Part shown: positions 26,088 to 35,525 of the stretch, in pieces
How the letters are laid out: every line of letters starts with the position of its first letter
How positions within the stretch are numbered: position 1 is the first letter of the stretch
DNA from: an uncultured Anaerococcus sp.
GTDB lineage: Bacteria; Bacillota; Clostridia; Tissierellales; Peptoniphilaceae
Reading direction: 5' to 3'
DNA: 64,000 nt
Assembly (NCBI GenBank): GCA_943914475.1
Contig: CALUCE010000001.1
Span: forward strand, 124,001-188,000
Position numbers and translations under genes: made by a program
Notes under the pieces: generated by a model
What the model saw: the letters and a program-made list of their open reading frames with translations, nothing else
The model's database searches: none
Told to the model about the DNA's origin: nothing

Positions 26088-27280
26088 GACGAGCCTTAAC
26101 AGTTAAACAATTCAATGAATATATTAAGTCATCCTTAAAACATGACCCTATTTTCCAAAATGCCTATATAAAGGGACAGGTAGCAAACTATAGAACATCG
26201 CACAACCATTTATATTTTTCCCTAAAAGAAGGGGATGATATTATCGATTGTGTGATTTACTACTACCTGGACAAGGATATCAACACAAATTTTGAAACAG
26301 GTGATGAAATAGAAGTTTATGGAAATCTTCTTTTTAACAATTACTCTTCTAGAGTAGTAATAAATATTACTAAGATAGAAGAGTTTGGTATATCGGCTGA
26401 CTACAAATTATTTTTAAAATTAAAAGAAAGTTTTCAAAAAAAAGGATACTTTGATCCTGAAAAGAAAAAAGAAATTCCAAAACTTCCAAAAAATATCGGC
26501 CTTATCACATCCAAAGATGGGGCGGCAGTTGAAGATTATCTGAATGTAGTAAATCAAGTTCCAAACGATATCACTATTTCTTTTTATCCAGTAAAGGTCC
26601 AAGGAACTAGTGCTGTTTATGAAATATTAAAAGCCCTAGATTATCTAGATAAGAAGTCCTTAGACCTCTTGGTTATAACAAGAGGTGGTGGATCCAAGGA
26701 AGATTTAAATGTTTTCAACAGTCCAGATATTATTGAGAAAGTTTATGAATTAAAAACCCCAATAATTTCAGCTATAGGCCATAAGATTGACCAAACTTTG
26801 ATAGACTTAGTAGCCGATTTAAGTCTGCAAACGCCAACAGAAGCAGCAAGTGTAACAGTTAGAAACTATACTTACTTGATAAAGGATATAGAAAGTACTT
26901 ACTTAAAAATTTTAAAAGCCTACAAGGATAGGTTTTACTTGTCAGAGATGAAGCTTTCTTTTTTGAAAAAAGATCTCTACAAGTATGACCCTCACCGTTT
27001 GTTAGATGATAGACTTAAAGATTTAAATGAACTCAATAAGCTATTTGATAAAAAAATAAGGGAGAAGATAAGTAAGGAAGAAAATAAGCTTAAAATCTTA
27101 GAATTTAGATTAAAGTCTGCAAAGAAAATGCTTGATATGGAAAAAGTTAAGATAAAGATAAAAGACTTAGAAGGAAGGGAGATTTTCTCCAAGTATTCAC
27201 TAGAGAAGGGACAAGATATAAAAATTGTCTTTAGTGATGGAGAACTTAAAGCTCAAATTAATGATGAATCAGACATTTGA
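26084..27280 (+). CDS. xseA: Exodeoxyribonuclease VII large subunit
   Basis: Large subunit of exonuclease VII, degrading single-stranded DNA. The 398-residue product has the N-terminal OB domain (LTVKQFNEYIKSSLKHDP...YIKGQVANY), the catalytic core with LPKNIGLITSKDGAAVEDYLNVV, VITRGGGSKEDLNVFN and AIGHKIDQTLIDLVADL, then long coiled-coil arms. Slightly shorter than the typical 400-450. ATG overlaps the nusB stop. Confidence 0.97.
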   Translation: MRRALTVKQFNEYIKSSLKHDPIFQNAYIKGQVANYRTSHNHLYFSLKEGDDIIDCVIYYYLDKDINTNFETGDEIEVYGNLLFNNYSSRVVINITKIEEFGISADYKLFLKLKESFQKKGYFDPEKKKEIPKLPKNIGLITSKDGAAVEDYLNVVNQVPNDITISFYPVKVQGTSAVYEILKALDYLDKKSLDLLVITRGGGSKEDLNVFNSPDIIEKVYELKTPIISAIGHKIDQTLIDLVADLSLQTPTEAASVTVRNYTYLIKDIESTYLKILKAYKDRFYLSEMKLSFLKKDLYKYDPHRLLDDRLKDLNELNKLFDKKIREKISKEENKLKILEFRLKSAKKMLDMEKVKIKIKDLEGREIFSKYSLEKGQDIKIVFSDGELKAQINDESDI

Positions 27281-27458
27281 AGAAAACTATGAAAAATTAA
27301 AAAAGCTTTTAGATGATTTGGAAGATACCAAGGATAACCTTGATCAATCATTTAAAATTTATGATAAGGCTAAAGACTTATATAAGACATTAGAGATGCA
27401 ACTTGAAGACTACAAGGCAAAAGTAGAGATTATAAGCGAGGATTCTACAGGTGAATAA
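27264..27458 (+). CDS. xseB: Exodeoxyribonuclease VII small subunit
   Basis: Small helical subunit, about 64 residues: NQTFEENYEKLKKLLDDLED fits the family N-terminus. The start is ambiguous between adjacent ATGs at 27261 and 27264; both overlap the end of xseA by roughly 17-20 nt, so translation is likely coupled. A longer frame from a TTG at 27225 lacks similarity and is not preferred. It overlaps ispA by 8 nt. Confidence 0.9.
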   Translation: MNQTFEENYEKLKKLLDDLEDTKDNLDQSFKIYDKAKDLYKTLEMQLEDYKAKVEIISEDSTGE

Positions 27459-28284
27459 AAAAGAATTTAAAGATATTTTAAAGAAGGACAAGGAAATAAT
27501 AGATAAAAAAATCAAAGAATTTTTCCATCCCCTTGAAAACAAACTAGACCAAGCAGTTTTCTACGCCATAGATGGGGGTAAAAGAATTAGACCCATAGTA
27601 TTTTTGGAAACTGCAAAGATGCTTAGGGGAGATGATTTTACTAAAGATGATTTAGATCTTGCTATTTCTTTGGAGATGATTCATGCTTATTCTTTAATTC
27701 ATGACGATATGCCTTGTATGGATAATGACGACTACAGGAGAGGTAAGGAAACTGTCCACAAGAAATATGGGGAAGATATGGCCCTTTTGGCAGGAGATTA
27801 TCTCTTAAATACAGCCTATGAAAACATATTAGATTTAGCTTCCAAAGATAAAAAAATAGGAAAAGCTGGAGCCTATATGGCAAAGTGTGCTGGTAAAGAC
27901 GGAATGATAAAAGGCCAATACTATGATGTCTTTAAAGAAGAAAGCTATGATTTATCCTATGTACTTAAGGTATATGAAGGAAAAACAGGAGGACTATTTA
28001 AGGCAGCCTTGGTAGGTGCTGGACTATCCTTGGGAGAAGATAGTTCTACTATAGAGAAGCTAGAAAGATATGGTAAGTATCTGGGACTGTCATTCCAACT
28101 TCAAGATGATCTTTTGGATGGCAAAGACCAGGATGAATTAAATATTTTAAATGTGTTAGACGAAGATGAGGCAAAAAAATACCTACATAAGTTTAATCAA
28201 GAAGCAAAAGATGCAGTAAGTAATTTTGACAAAAATGATTTTCATATTTTTTTAATTGATTATTTGTCAACAAGAACTATTTAA
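27451..28284 (+). CDS. ispA: Polyprenyl synthetase (farnesyl/geranyl diphosphate synthase)
   Basis: Condenses IPP with allylic diphosphates to supply C15 precursor for undecaprenyl lipid and quinones. The 277-residue product has the first Asp-rich motif HDDMPCMDNDDYRRG, second motif QLQDDLLDGKDQD and KGQYYDV. It begins with GTG at 27451. In many Firmicutes dxs and tlyA follow here; in this window argR comes directly, so the isoprenoid input route is not shown. Confidence 0.96.
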   Translation: MNKKEFKDILKKDKEIIDKKIKEFFHPLENKLDQAVFYAIDGGKRIRPIVFLETAKMLRGDDFTKDDLDLAISLEMIHAYSLIHDDMPCMDNDDYRRGKETVHKKYGEDMALLAGDYLLNTAYENILDLASKDKKIGKAGAYMAKCAGKDGMIKGQYYDVFKEESYDLSYVLKVYEGKTGGLFKAALVGAGLSLGEDSSTIEKLERYGKYLGLSFQLQDDLLDGKDQDELNILNVLDEDEAKKYLHKFNQEAKDAVSNFDKNDFHIFLIDYLSTRTI

Positions 28285-28293
28285 GAGGATTAT

Positions 28294-28746
28294 ATGAAAA
28301 AATACACCAGACAGAGACTTATATTAGATATTATTCAAAACAACGAAGTAAAAACTCAAAGTCAATTATCAGAAATCCTTAGAGACCATGGGGTAGATGC
28401 AACACAAGCTACTATTTCTAGGGATATAAAAGAGTTAAGAATATCAAAAGTACAAACAGATGACTATGATTATAGGTATACAGTTGTAGATACTGTTTAT
28501 GACTCATTAAATGAGAGAATGGAAAAAATCTTTAAGGAATCTGTACTTTCTGTAGAAAAGTATCATTCCTTGATTGTAGTAAAAACTATAGCCTATACAG
28601 CTGCTGTTTGTGGACAATACATTACTAATGCTAAGCTAGAAAATATTGGCGGCATAGTAACAGGATTAGATACAATTTTTATCACCCCAATTAAATTAGA
28701 ACACATAGAAGAAGTTGTTGAAGAGCTAAGGGATATGGTGAAATAA
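28294..28746 (+). CDS. argR: Arginine repressor ArgR/AhrC
   Basis: Hexameric arginine-responsive regulator. The 150-residue product has the N-terminal winged helix (TRQRLILDIIQNNEVKTQSQLSEIL...ATQATISRDIKELRISKV) and a C-terminal oligomerization/arginine-binding domain ending in VGLDTIFITPIKLEH-like region (GIVTGLDTIFIT). GAGGAT precedes the ATG. The classical argR-recN linkage is kept. Confidence 0.96.
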   Translation: MKKYTRQRLILDIIQNNEVKTQSQLSEILRDHGVDATQATISRDIKELRISKVQTDDYDYRYTVVDTVYDSLNERMEKIFKESVLSVEKYHSLIVVKTIAYTAAVCGQYITNAKLENIGGIVTGLDTIFITPIKLEHIEEVVEELRDMVK

Positions 28747-28748
28747 TA

Positions 28749-30437
28749 ATGTTATCAGAACTTTTTATAGATAACTTTGTCATTATAAAAAGGCAACATA
28801 TATTTTTTAAAGAAGGATTTAATGTTATAACTGGAGAAACTGGTTCGGGTAAATCCTTGATTTTGAATGCCATAAACCTTCTTTTAGGTAAAAGAGCTGA
28901 CAAGGATACTGTAGGAAAATTTTCTGATAAAACAATAGTGGAAGGAGTTTTTGAATTAAGTCCTTCTCAAAGAAAAAAACTTGAAGCAAAGGATATATCC
29001 TTTGATGATAATAAACTTATTATAACAAGAACCATAGGAAAGTTATCTTCATCGGTAAGGATTAATTCAAGAGTAGCCAATCTTTCCTTGGTTAAGGAAG
29101 TTACAGATAATCTTATAGATATCTATAAGCAGGGTGATTCTTCAAATTTTATGGACAAGAAGAATTATTTGGATATAATAGATTCTTATAGTAGAGATAA
29201 AGAAACTCTAAGTCTTAGAAAAGAGATAAAAGAACTTTATGATGAAAAAAATAAGCTTATAGAAAGATTTGAAAAATTTGACCTTTCAGATGAAGAAGTC
29301 CAAAGAGAAAAAGAGCTTATTAACTATCAAATTGAAGATATTAGTGAGATAGACCTTGATACTATAGATGAAGAGGCCATAGATAGAGAGTATAAAAAAC
29401 TTAATAACGTAACAGAGATTAAAGAGTCTATGGAAAAAATGACAGAACTTATATCTTCTATGGATTATGATTCTCTAACTGTTACTAGTCTCTTATCAGA
29501 AGTAGACTATGAGCTATCGAAATACTCTGACTATGATGAGGATACCAAAGACCTATATGAAAGACTTACCAATATATCCGATGAAGTTGATGAATTTTAT
29601 AGAGATTTGGATACCTATAAACAAGGGCTTGATCAAGATCCGGAAAGACTATATCAGCTAGAGATGCTAACACAAAAGATTTTTGATCTTAAAAGAAAGT
29701 ACGGCAACTCCATTGATGATATTAAAACTTATTATGAATCTATACTTAAAAGACTTGATGAGCTTGACGAGCTTATAGACTTAAAGACTAATATTAATGA
29801 AAAGATAGCTGATCTTGACAAAAAGCTTTATGCGAAAAGTAAGGCCTTGCATGAAATAAGAGTAAAGAAAAGTAAGCTACTTGAAGAAGAGATAAAAAAT
29901 GAAATCCAGTCATTAAACATAGTAAACGGTAAATTTAAAATTTCCTTTAAGGAAAGTCCTAAGCCTGGGCCAAAAGGTTTTGATGATTTAGATTTTTTAA
30001 TTAGGACAAACAAGGGTGAAGATTTAAAAAGTCTTTCAAAAACTGCTTCGGGAGGAGAAATTTCAAGAATTATGCTCTCCTTCAAAAATGTTTTTGCAGA
30101 TTATGATGATATAGATACCTTGATATTTGATGAAATAGATGCTGGTATATCTGGTAGGACTGCTCAGATAGTTGGGGAGAAAATCTTAGACTTATCCCAA
30201 AGACGACAAGTCATATCTGTAAGTCACTTGCCACAAATAGCCACCCTATCAAATAATCATATCCTAATATCGAAAAAAGATCTTGATAAGTATACCATAA
30301 GTGAACAAGAAAGCCTTAGTGGTAAAAAGAGAATAGACGAAATAGCCAGGCTAATAGGAGGAGTAGATATTACTCCAACAACTATAAAATCAGCCAAAGA
30401 AATGCTAGAAATGGCGGAGGAGTTAAAGCATGGATAA
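28749..30437 (+). CDS. recN: DNA repair protein RecN
   Basis: SMC-like ATPase acting at double-strand breaks. The 562-residue product has Walker A GETGSGKSLILNAINLLLG (residues about 30-48), a long central coiled coil (about 150-380), the signature SLSKTASGGEISRIML and Walker B TLIFDEIDAGISGRTA. Starts 2 nt after argR; the NUDIX gene overlaps its end by 8 nt. Confidence 0.97.
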   Translation: MLSELFIDNFVIIKRQHIFFKEGFNVITGETGSGKSLILNAINLLLGKRADKDTVGKFSDKTIVEGVFELSPSQRKKLEAKDISFDDNKLIITRTIGKLSSSVRINSRVANLSLVKEVTDNLIDIYKQGDSSNFMDKKNYLDIIDSYSRDKETLSLRKEIKELYDEKNKLIERFEKFDLSDEEVQREKELINYQIEDISEIDLDTIDEEAIDREYKKLNNVTEIKESMEKMTELISSMDYDSLTVTSLLSEVDYELSKYSDYDEDTKDLYERLTNISDEVDEFYRDLDTYKQGLDQDPERLYQLEMLTQKIFDLKRKYGNSIDDIKTYYESILKRLDELDELIDLKTNINEKIADLDKKLYAKSKALHEIRVKKSKLLEEEIKNEIQSLNIVNGKFKISFKESPKPGPKGFDDLDFLIRTNKGEDLKSLSKTASGGEISRIMLSFKNVFADYDDIDTLIFDEIDAGISGRTAQIVGEKILDLSQRRQVISVSHLPQIATLSNNHILISKKDLDKYTISEQESLSGKKRIDEIARLIGGVDITPTTIKSAKEMLEMAEELKHG

Positions 30438-30996
30438 GAATATGGATTCTTATGAGACAACAATTAAATCTGAACAAATATACGACGGTAAAATTTTAAG
30501 TTTAAAGGTTGATACTGTAGAATTACCAGACAAAAAATATTCTAAAAGAGAAATTGTAGAACATAAAAAAGGTGTTGGTATAATAGCCTTTGATGGAGAA
30601 GATTCTTTATACCTGGTAAGACAATACAGGAAAGCTATAGATACCTATACTCTAGAAATACCTGCAGGCCTTGTAGACGCCAATGAAGTGCCTATAGACG
30701 CTGCTAAAAGAGAATTACAAGAAGAAATAGGATTTTTCCCAGAAGATATAGAATATCTATTTGATATGCACTCATCTCCTGGCTTTACCAATGATAAATT
30801 ATCATTTTTCATAGCCAAGGACTTGAGAGAGTCAGAACTAGAACAAGATGAGGATGAATTTGTAGAAAGATTGTCCTATAAGATTGATGACTTGTTTAAC
30901 ATGGTTCAAAATGGGGAAATAACTGATGCAAAAACTATCATAGGCATAATGTATGCTATGAAGATTAGAAATGAAAACAATGAAGCTAAAGATTGA
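30430..30996 (+). CDS. NUDIX hydrolase, ADP-ribose pyrophosphatase type
   Basis: Likely splits ADP-ribose to AMP and ribose-5-phosphate. The 188-residue product contains a complete Nudix box (G-LVDAN-E-VPIDAAK-RELQEEIGF; about residues 79-101) and the N-terminal GVGIIAFDGEDSLYLVRQYR strand of the ADPRase subfamily. ATG at 30430 follows GGAGG; in many Firmicutes the same gene (nudF) sits next to recN and scpA. Confidence 0.92.
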   Translation: MDKNMDSYETTIKSEQIYDGKILSLKVDTVELPDKKYSKREIVEHKKGVGIIAFDGEDSLYLVRQYRKAIDTYTLEIPAGLVDANEVPIDAAKRELQEEIGFFPEDIEYLFDMHSSPGFTNDKLSFFIAKDLRESELEQDEDEFVERLSYKIDDLFNMVQNGEITDAKTIIGIMYAMKIRNENNEAKD

Positions 30997-31669
30997 TATA
31001 GAATCCTATACAGGTCCCTTTGATGTTTTACTAAGACTAATAGAAAAACAAAAACTTGATATCTATGATATAAATATAGAAGATATAACTGCTCCTTATC
31101 TCGAAGAAATTAGGAAAATGGATATACCCCTCGATGAGCTAAGTGAGTTTATTTACATATCTTCTATTTTGCTTGCAATAAAGTCAAACAAGCTCTTACC
31201 TAAGGAAGAAGAGGATGACTTAGAAGAAGACTTGATTAAGTATTTGATAGAGTATAAAAAGATTAAGTCAGTTCAAAAAGACTTTAAAAAGCTTGAGGAA
31301 GAAGGGAAAAAATACTTCTCCAAATACCAAGAAGATCTATCAAAATTTTCTGGAGAAGAAGAGCTTATAGCCCAAGATGTAGAAATCTTGTCCCAAGAGT
31401 TTGAAAAACTAATGGCAAATATTTTAGATAAGCCCGAAAAAAATCAAGTTATTACACAGATTAAAGAACTTGATGTAAATGATTATGTTGAAAAAATAAG
31501 AAAAACCCTAAATTTTTCTACATCAATAAAACTTGAAGCCATAACAAAAGAAATAAAGGATAAGAAAGCCTGTATAGCAACTTTTCTAGCTCTTTTGGAA
31601 ATGGTTAGAACCAGGGAGATTTTTCTAAAAGCTATTGGAGAGAATTCCTTTGCTATTGAAAAGAGGTAA
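30980..31669 (+). CDS. scpA: Segregation and condensation protein A
   Basis: Kleisin bridging the SMC dimer in chromosome condensation. The product is about 229 residues, with the hallmark SYTGPFDVLLRLIEKQKLDIYDINIEDI near the start and a C-terminal winged-helix region. Two starts are possible (ATG 30971 or 30980); the latter gives the usual N-terminus. It overlaps the NUDIX gene by 17 nt and is followed by scpB after 2 nt. Confidence 0.95.
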   Translation: MKLKIDIESYTGPFDVLLRLIEKQKLDIYDINIEDITAPYLEEIRKMDIPLDELSEFIYISSILLAIKSNKLLPKEEEDDLEEDLIKYLIEYKKIKSVQKDFKKLEEEGKKYFSKYQEDLSKFSGEEELIAQDVEILSQEFEKLMANILDKPEKNQVITQIKELDVNDYVEKIRKTLNFSTSIKLEAITKEIKDKKACIATFLALLEMVRTREIFLKAIGENSFAIEKR

Positions 31670-31671
31670 AG

Positions 31672-32220
31672 ATGGATAAAGAGCATTTAAAAGGAATTAT
31701 AGAAGAAATTTTATACATATGGGCTGAACCCATAGACCTAGATGATTTGTCAAAAATTATCTTTGATTATGATAAAAAAGACATAAAAACAGCCTTGGAA
31801 GAGATGATAGAAGAAAGAAACTCAAAGTCTTCAGGCTTACTTATAAAGTCTTTTGATAAGAGATATCTTTTTGTGACAAGAAAAGACCACGAAAAATACT
31901 TAGAAAAGCTTGTAAAGTCATCTCCCAAAAAACTATCCAACTCATCTTTAGAAACTCTTTCTATCATTGCCTACAAGCAACCAATAACAAGGGCAGAAAT
32001 TGATAAGATAAGGGGAATGAATTCCCAATCAACCCTGGATTCACTCTTATCCAAGGGTCTTATTAAGGAAAACGGCAGACTGGATAAGATTGGAAAGCCA
32101 ATTATTTATGTAACTACCAATCAATTTTTGAGGTATTTTGATATAGAAAGCTTGGAAGACCTTCCAGAAATTGAATATATGGATTCTTTGGAAGAAGAGG
32201 ATATCAATGAGGATCAATAA
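31672..32220 (+). CDS. scpB: Segregation and condensation protein B
   Basis: Winged-helix dimer that joins ScpA and SMC. The 182-residue product contains two winged helices and the conserved SLETLSIIAYKQPITRAEIDKIRG and KIGKPIIYVTTNQFLRYF motifs. ATG lies 2 nt after scpA; the pseudouridine synthase gene overlaps its last 11 nt. Confidence 0.96.
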   Translation: MDKEHLKGIIEEILYIWAEPIDLDDLSKIIFDYDKKDIKTALEEMIEERNSKSSGLLIKSFDKRYLFVTRKDHEKYLEKLVKSSPKKLSNSSLETLSIIAYKQPITRAEIDKIRGMNSQSTLDSLLSKGLIKENGRLDKIGKPIIYVTTNQFLRYFDIESLEDLPEIEYMDSLEEEDINEDQ

Positions 32221-32896
32221 GTTTATAGCCCATGCTGGAATCTGTTCTAGACGTAAGGCAGATGACTTAATAAAAGAAAAAAGAGTTAGAGTCAATGGTA
32301 AGCTAGTGGAAGACTTTTCCTTAAAAGTATCTAAGGATGATAAAATAGAAGTAGATGGAAAGACAATTGAAATAGAAGATAAGTTCTACTACAAGCTAAA
32401 TAAGCCTGTAGGCTATATTAGTTCAAACTATGACCCTCACAATGAAAATGACCTTGAAAAGTTAGTAAAACTTGATAGGAGATTCTTTTGTGCTGGCAGG
32501 CTAGATATGGATAGTCATGGCCTTATGCTTATTACCAATGATGGAGATCTTGTAAATAGGTTAATCCATCCACGCTTTGAAGTAAAAAAAGAATATATAG
32601 TAAAAGTTGATAGACCTTTAAGTAAAAAACAAGAAGAAGATTTTCTAAAACCCATAGACCTAGGTGATAATGAAGTGGCAAGAGGCCAAGATTTAAAAGC
32701 TTTGGCAAAGGATACTTATAGGGTAATAATCCACCAAGGCTATAATAGGCAGATAAGAAGGATGTTTGCACATTTCTCTTCACAAGTTATAGACTTAAAA
32801 AGAGTAAGGATAGGAGAAATTAAGCTTGGAGATTTAAAAGAAGCTTCCTATAAAGCCTTGGATGATAAGGAGATGGAATTTCTTAAGAAACTTTAA
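32210..32896 (+). CDS. rluB: rRNA pseudouridine synthase (RsuA/RluB/RluE family)
   Basis: Isomerises uridine to pseudouridine in rRNA; by neighbourhood with scpB it resembles RluB of Firmicutes. The 228-residue product has the N-terminal S4 domain (MRINKFIAHAGICSRRKADDLI), and the catalytic motif GRLDMDSHGLMLITNDGDL with Asp nucleophile. An in-frame ATG at 32171 would extend it into scpB without family similarity; ATG 32210 follows GAAGAGG. The exact target uridine cannot be assigned from sequence. Confidence 0.92.
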   Translation, partial: RINKFIAHAGICSRRKADDLIKEKRVRVNGKLVEDFSLKVSKDDKIEVDGKTIEIEDKFYYKLNKPVGYISSNYDPHNENDLEKLVKLDRRFFCAGRLDMDSHGLMLITNDGDLVNRLIHPRFEVKKEYIVKVDRPLSKKQEEDFLKPIDLGDNEVARGQDLKALAKDTYRVIIHQGYNRQIRRMFAHFSSQVIDLKRVRIGEIKLGDLKEASYKALDDKEMEFLKKL

Positions 32897-32917
32897 GAAG
32901 AAAAACAAGAGGATAAA

Positions 32918-34138
32918 ATGACAAAAATAGCAGTAATAGGAGGCGGACCTGGTGGAGCTTTTGCAGCAATAAATGCAAAAAATGATACTAACCAGGTATG
33001 CCTTTTTGAAAAAAATGAAAAATTAGGAAAGAAATTATATATAACAGGTAAGGGCAGGTGTAATATTACCAATGCTAAAATTTATGATGAGTTTCTAGCT
33101 AATATTCCTGTAAACCAGAAATTCCTTTATTCTTCCTTTAGCAAATTTGACAATTATTCTCTTATGGACTATTGCGAAGATTATGGACTAAAGCTTGAAA
33201 TTCAAAGAGGTGATAGGGTCTTTCCAAAAAGTGAGAAGTCATCTGATGTTATTAAGTTTTTAGAAGAAAGGCTAAAAGAGAAAAATGTAGAAGTAAAGTA
33301 TAGGGAAGAAGTAAAAAGCATTTATAAAAAAGAAGATGTTTTTTATATAAAAACCAACAAGGACTCCTATAGTTTTGATAAGGTTGTTATAGGAACTGGT
33401 GGTATTTCCTACCCACTTACAGGTTCAACAGGCGATGGCTATAAATTTGGTCAAAAGTTTGGTCATCAAGTAGTTGACCCAGTACCAGGACTTTGCCCTA
33501 TAAGGATAAAAGATAAGGATACAGACTCGCTTGAAGGTATATCCTTAAAAAATATTAGCCTTCATGTAAAAACTAAGGACAAAGACTTAGAGGAGTTTGG
33601 AGATTTACTTTTTGCAAAAAAATCCATATCTGGTCCTGTCGTCTTGACTATGTCATCAAGGATAAATAGACTTGAGCCAACAGATATGTATATAGACTTA
33701 AAGCCTGCCCTAAGCTTTGAAAAACTTGATAAAAGGATAATCAGAGACTTTGATAAAGATCCTAACCTTGATATATCTAATAACTTAAAGAAACTACTTT
33801 TAAATGCCTTTATTCCTATTATATTATCTAGATCAGCTATACCAAGCCATAAAAAATGCCACCAAATAACCAAGGAAGAAAGAGAAGCTCTTGTTAAAAA
33901 TATAAAAGAGTTTAAGCTAAAATATGATGGACTAGATAAGATATCAAGAGCTGTTGTAACATCTGGAGGCATAGATTTAAAAGAGATTGATCCTAAAACC
34001 ATGGAATCAAAACTTGTAGAAGGCCTATACTTTGTGGGTGAAGTTTTGGATATAGATGGCTTTACTGGTGGTTTTAACTTACAAATAGCTTTCACAACTG
34101 CCTTTGCTTGTGGAAGTTCTTTAAAGGAGTTTTCATGA
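32918..34138 (+). CDS. Flavoprotein, NAD(P)/FAD-dependent oxidoreductase (HI0933/BaiN family)
   Basis: FAD enzyme of unclear physiological substrate. The 406-residue product has the dinucleotide motif GGGPGGAFAAINA (residues about 8-20), the family signature KLYITGKGRCNITNA, VVIGTGGISYPLTGSTGDGY and C-terminal VTSGGIDLKEIDPKTMESKLVEGL with GFNLQIAF. This HI0933 family is widely conserved next to cmk in Firmicutes; some members reduce bile acid intermediates but that cannot be inferred here. cmk overlaps its stop by 4 nt. Confidence 0.9.
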   Translation: MTKIAVIGGGPGGAFAAINAKNDTNQVCLFEKNEKLGKKLYITGKGRCNITNAKIYDEFLANIPVNQKFLYSSFSKFDNYSLMDYCEDYGLKLEIQRGDRVFPKSEKSSDVIKFLEERLKEKNVEVKYREEVKSIYKKEDVFYIKTNKDSYSFDKVVIGTGGISYPLTGSTGDGYKFGQKFGHQVVDPVPGLCPIRIKDKDTDSLEGISLKNISLHVKTKDKDLEEFGDLLFAKKSISGPVVLTMSSRINRLEPTDMYIDLKPALSFEKLDKRIIRDFDKDPNLDISNNLKKLLLNAFIPIILSRSAIPSHKKCHQITKEEREALVKNIKEFKLKYDGLDKISRAVVTSGGIDLKEIDPKTMESKLVEGLYFVGEVLDIDGFTGGFNLQIAFTTAFACGSSLKEFS

Positions 34139-34788
34139 AAGAAAAATATATTATAGCAGTCGATGGACCTAGTTCTTCTGGAAAATCTACTGTTGCTAAA
34201 AAACTAGCAGAAAAATTAAATATAGAATACCTAAATACAGGGTCTATGTACAGGGCTGTGACCAAATATTTCTTGGATAAGGGAATAAAAGAAGGAGATC
34301 CTATAGACTTAACAAAGATATTTGATCAAATAAAGATTGTTTTTGATAATAATAGGATATATTTAAATGGCCAAGATGTATCTGATGAAATAAGAAATGA
34401 CCTAGTTACAAAAAATGTATCCTGGGTTTCATCTATAAAAGAAGTTAGGGAATTTTTAGTTCACAGTCAAAGAGAAATTGCTAAAGACACTTCCTTTATC
34501 CTAGATGGTAGGGATATAGGTACAGTTGTTTTTCCAAATGCCAAGTATAAGTTTTACCTAACAGCGAGCCCAAGAGTTAGGGCTAAAAGAAGGTTTGACC
34601 AAGGCGAGATAGATAAGAGCCTAGATGAGATAGAAAAAGACATAATAAGAAGAGATGACTACGATTCAAATAGAAAAGTCTCACCCTTAAAAAAGGCCCA
34701 AGATGCTATAGAGATTGATAATTCAAATCTAAATATAGAAGAGACTATAGACTTGATTATAAGGAAAATGGAAGAAGATGTTATATAA
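34135..34788 (+). CDS. cmk: Cytidylate kinase
   Basis: Phosphorylates CMP and dCMP. The 217-residue product has P-loop DGPSSSGKSTVAKKLAE (residues about 10-26), NTGSMYRA and the LID/NMP residues FILDGRDIGTVVFPNAKYKFYLTAS. Start at 34135 follows AAAGGAG; an upstream in-frame start at 34108 would sit inside the HI0933 gene. plsC overlaps its end by 11 nt. Confidence 0.97.
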   Translation: MKEKYIIAVDGPSSSGKSTVAKKLAEKLNIEYLNTGSMYRAVTKYFLDKGIKEGDPIDLTKIFDQIKIVFDNNRIYLNGQDVSDEIRNDLVTKNVSWVSSIKEVREFLVHSQREIAKDTSFILDGRDIGTVVFPNAKYKFYLTASPRVRAKRRFDQGEIDKSLDEIEKDIIRRDDYDSNRKVSPLKKAQDAIEIDNSNLNIEETIDLIIRKMEEDVI

Positions 34789-35380
34789 TTTTTTGAAAGT
34801 TATAGTAAGGGGAATTATATATCCACTCTTTAGAGTTGAAATTCATGGTAAGGAAAATATACCTAGCCAAGGGGATTTCGTTCTTTGTGGTAACCACTGG
34901 AGCAATTGGGACCCTGTTCTTTTGGCAGGAGCCTTAGATAGTCCTATTTATTTTATGGCTAAAAAAGAACTTTTTACCTTCAAACCTTTGGCCAAGTTTT
35001 TATCCACCCTCCATGCCTTTCCTGTGGATAGGGAGAAGATGGATTTAAAGTCTCTAAGACATGCAGTAAGTTTAATTGATGAAGGTAAGATTTTGGGGAT
35101 TTTTCCAGAAGGAAAAAGAGTCTACTCTATGGATAGGTCTAATATGAAAGATGGAGCAGGTTATGTAGCTTTAAAAGCCAAGGTAGATGTAGTTCCTGTA
35201 GAGATTATATCTCAATATAAACTCTTTAGAAAAACTCATATTTATATAAAAAAGCCTCTTATGATAGAAGATTATAGTAAATATAAAAGAAAAGAAGGCA
35301 TGGAAAGACTTATGGATGATACTTTCAAAGCTATCTATGAGCATAGGGTGGCATTAAATTCGGCAAATAATGAAAAATAG
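34778..35380 (+). CDS. plsC: 1-acyl-sn-glycerol-3-phosphate acyltransferase
   Basis: Forms phosphatidic acid from lysophosphatidic acid at the membrane. The 200-residue product has the HX4D motif in CGNHWSNWDPVLLAG (about 46-52), the FPEGKR motif III, and a substrate segment FPVDRE. Membrane association is by the N-terminal hydrophobic stretch. cmk-plsC-ispH(S1) is a common Firmicute order. Confidence 0.94.
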   Translation: MLYNFLKVIVRGIIYPLFRVEIHGKENIPSQGDFVLCGNHWSNWDPVLLAGALDSPIYFMAKKELFTFKPLAKFLSTLHAFPVDREKMDLKSLRHAVSLIDEGKILGIFPEGKRVYSMDRSNMKDGAGYVALKAKVDVVPVEIISQYKLFRKTHIYIKKPLMIEDYSKYKRKEGMERLMDDTFKAIYEHRVALNSANNEK

Positions 35381-35492
35381 GCTTTATATATGAAGAAATC
35401 TATGTTATGATAAAATCTTAGTAGAGCTTTAGCCTATACTCTTATCATTGATATGCTGGAAATTTAAGTTTAAAAACTTAAAAGAAGTGAAA

Positions 35493-35525
35493 ATGAAACG
35501 GAGGCTTATAGCCTATCAGATTTAG
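35493..35525 (+). other. Possible 10-codon leader ORF before ispH-S1
   Basis: ATG to TAG reads MKRRLIAYQI, preceded by GAAGTG, in the 160-nt gap before ispH-S1. It overlaps the strong GGAGG at 35500-35504 and the hairpin described separately. Ten-residue frames arise often by chance, so this is listed as tentative. Confidence 0.25.
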
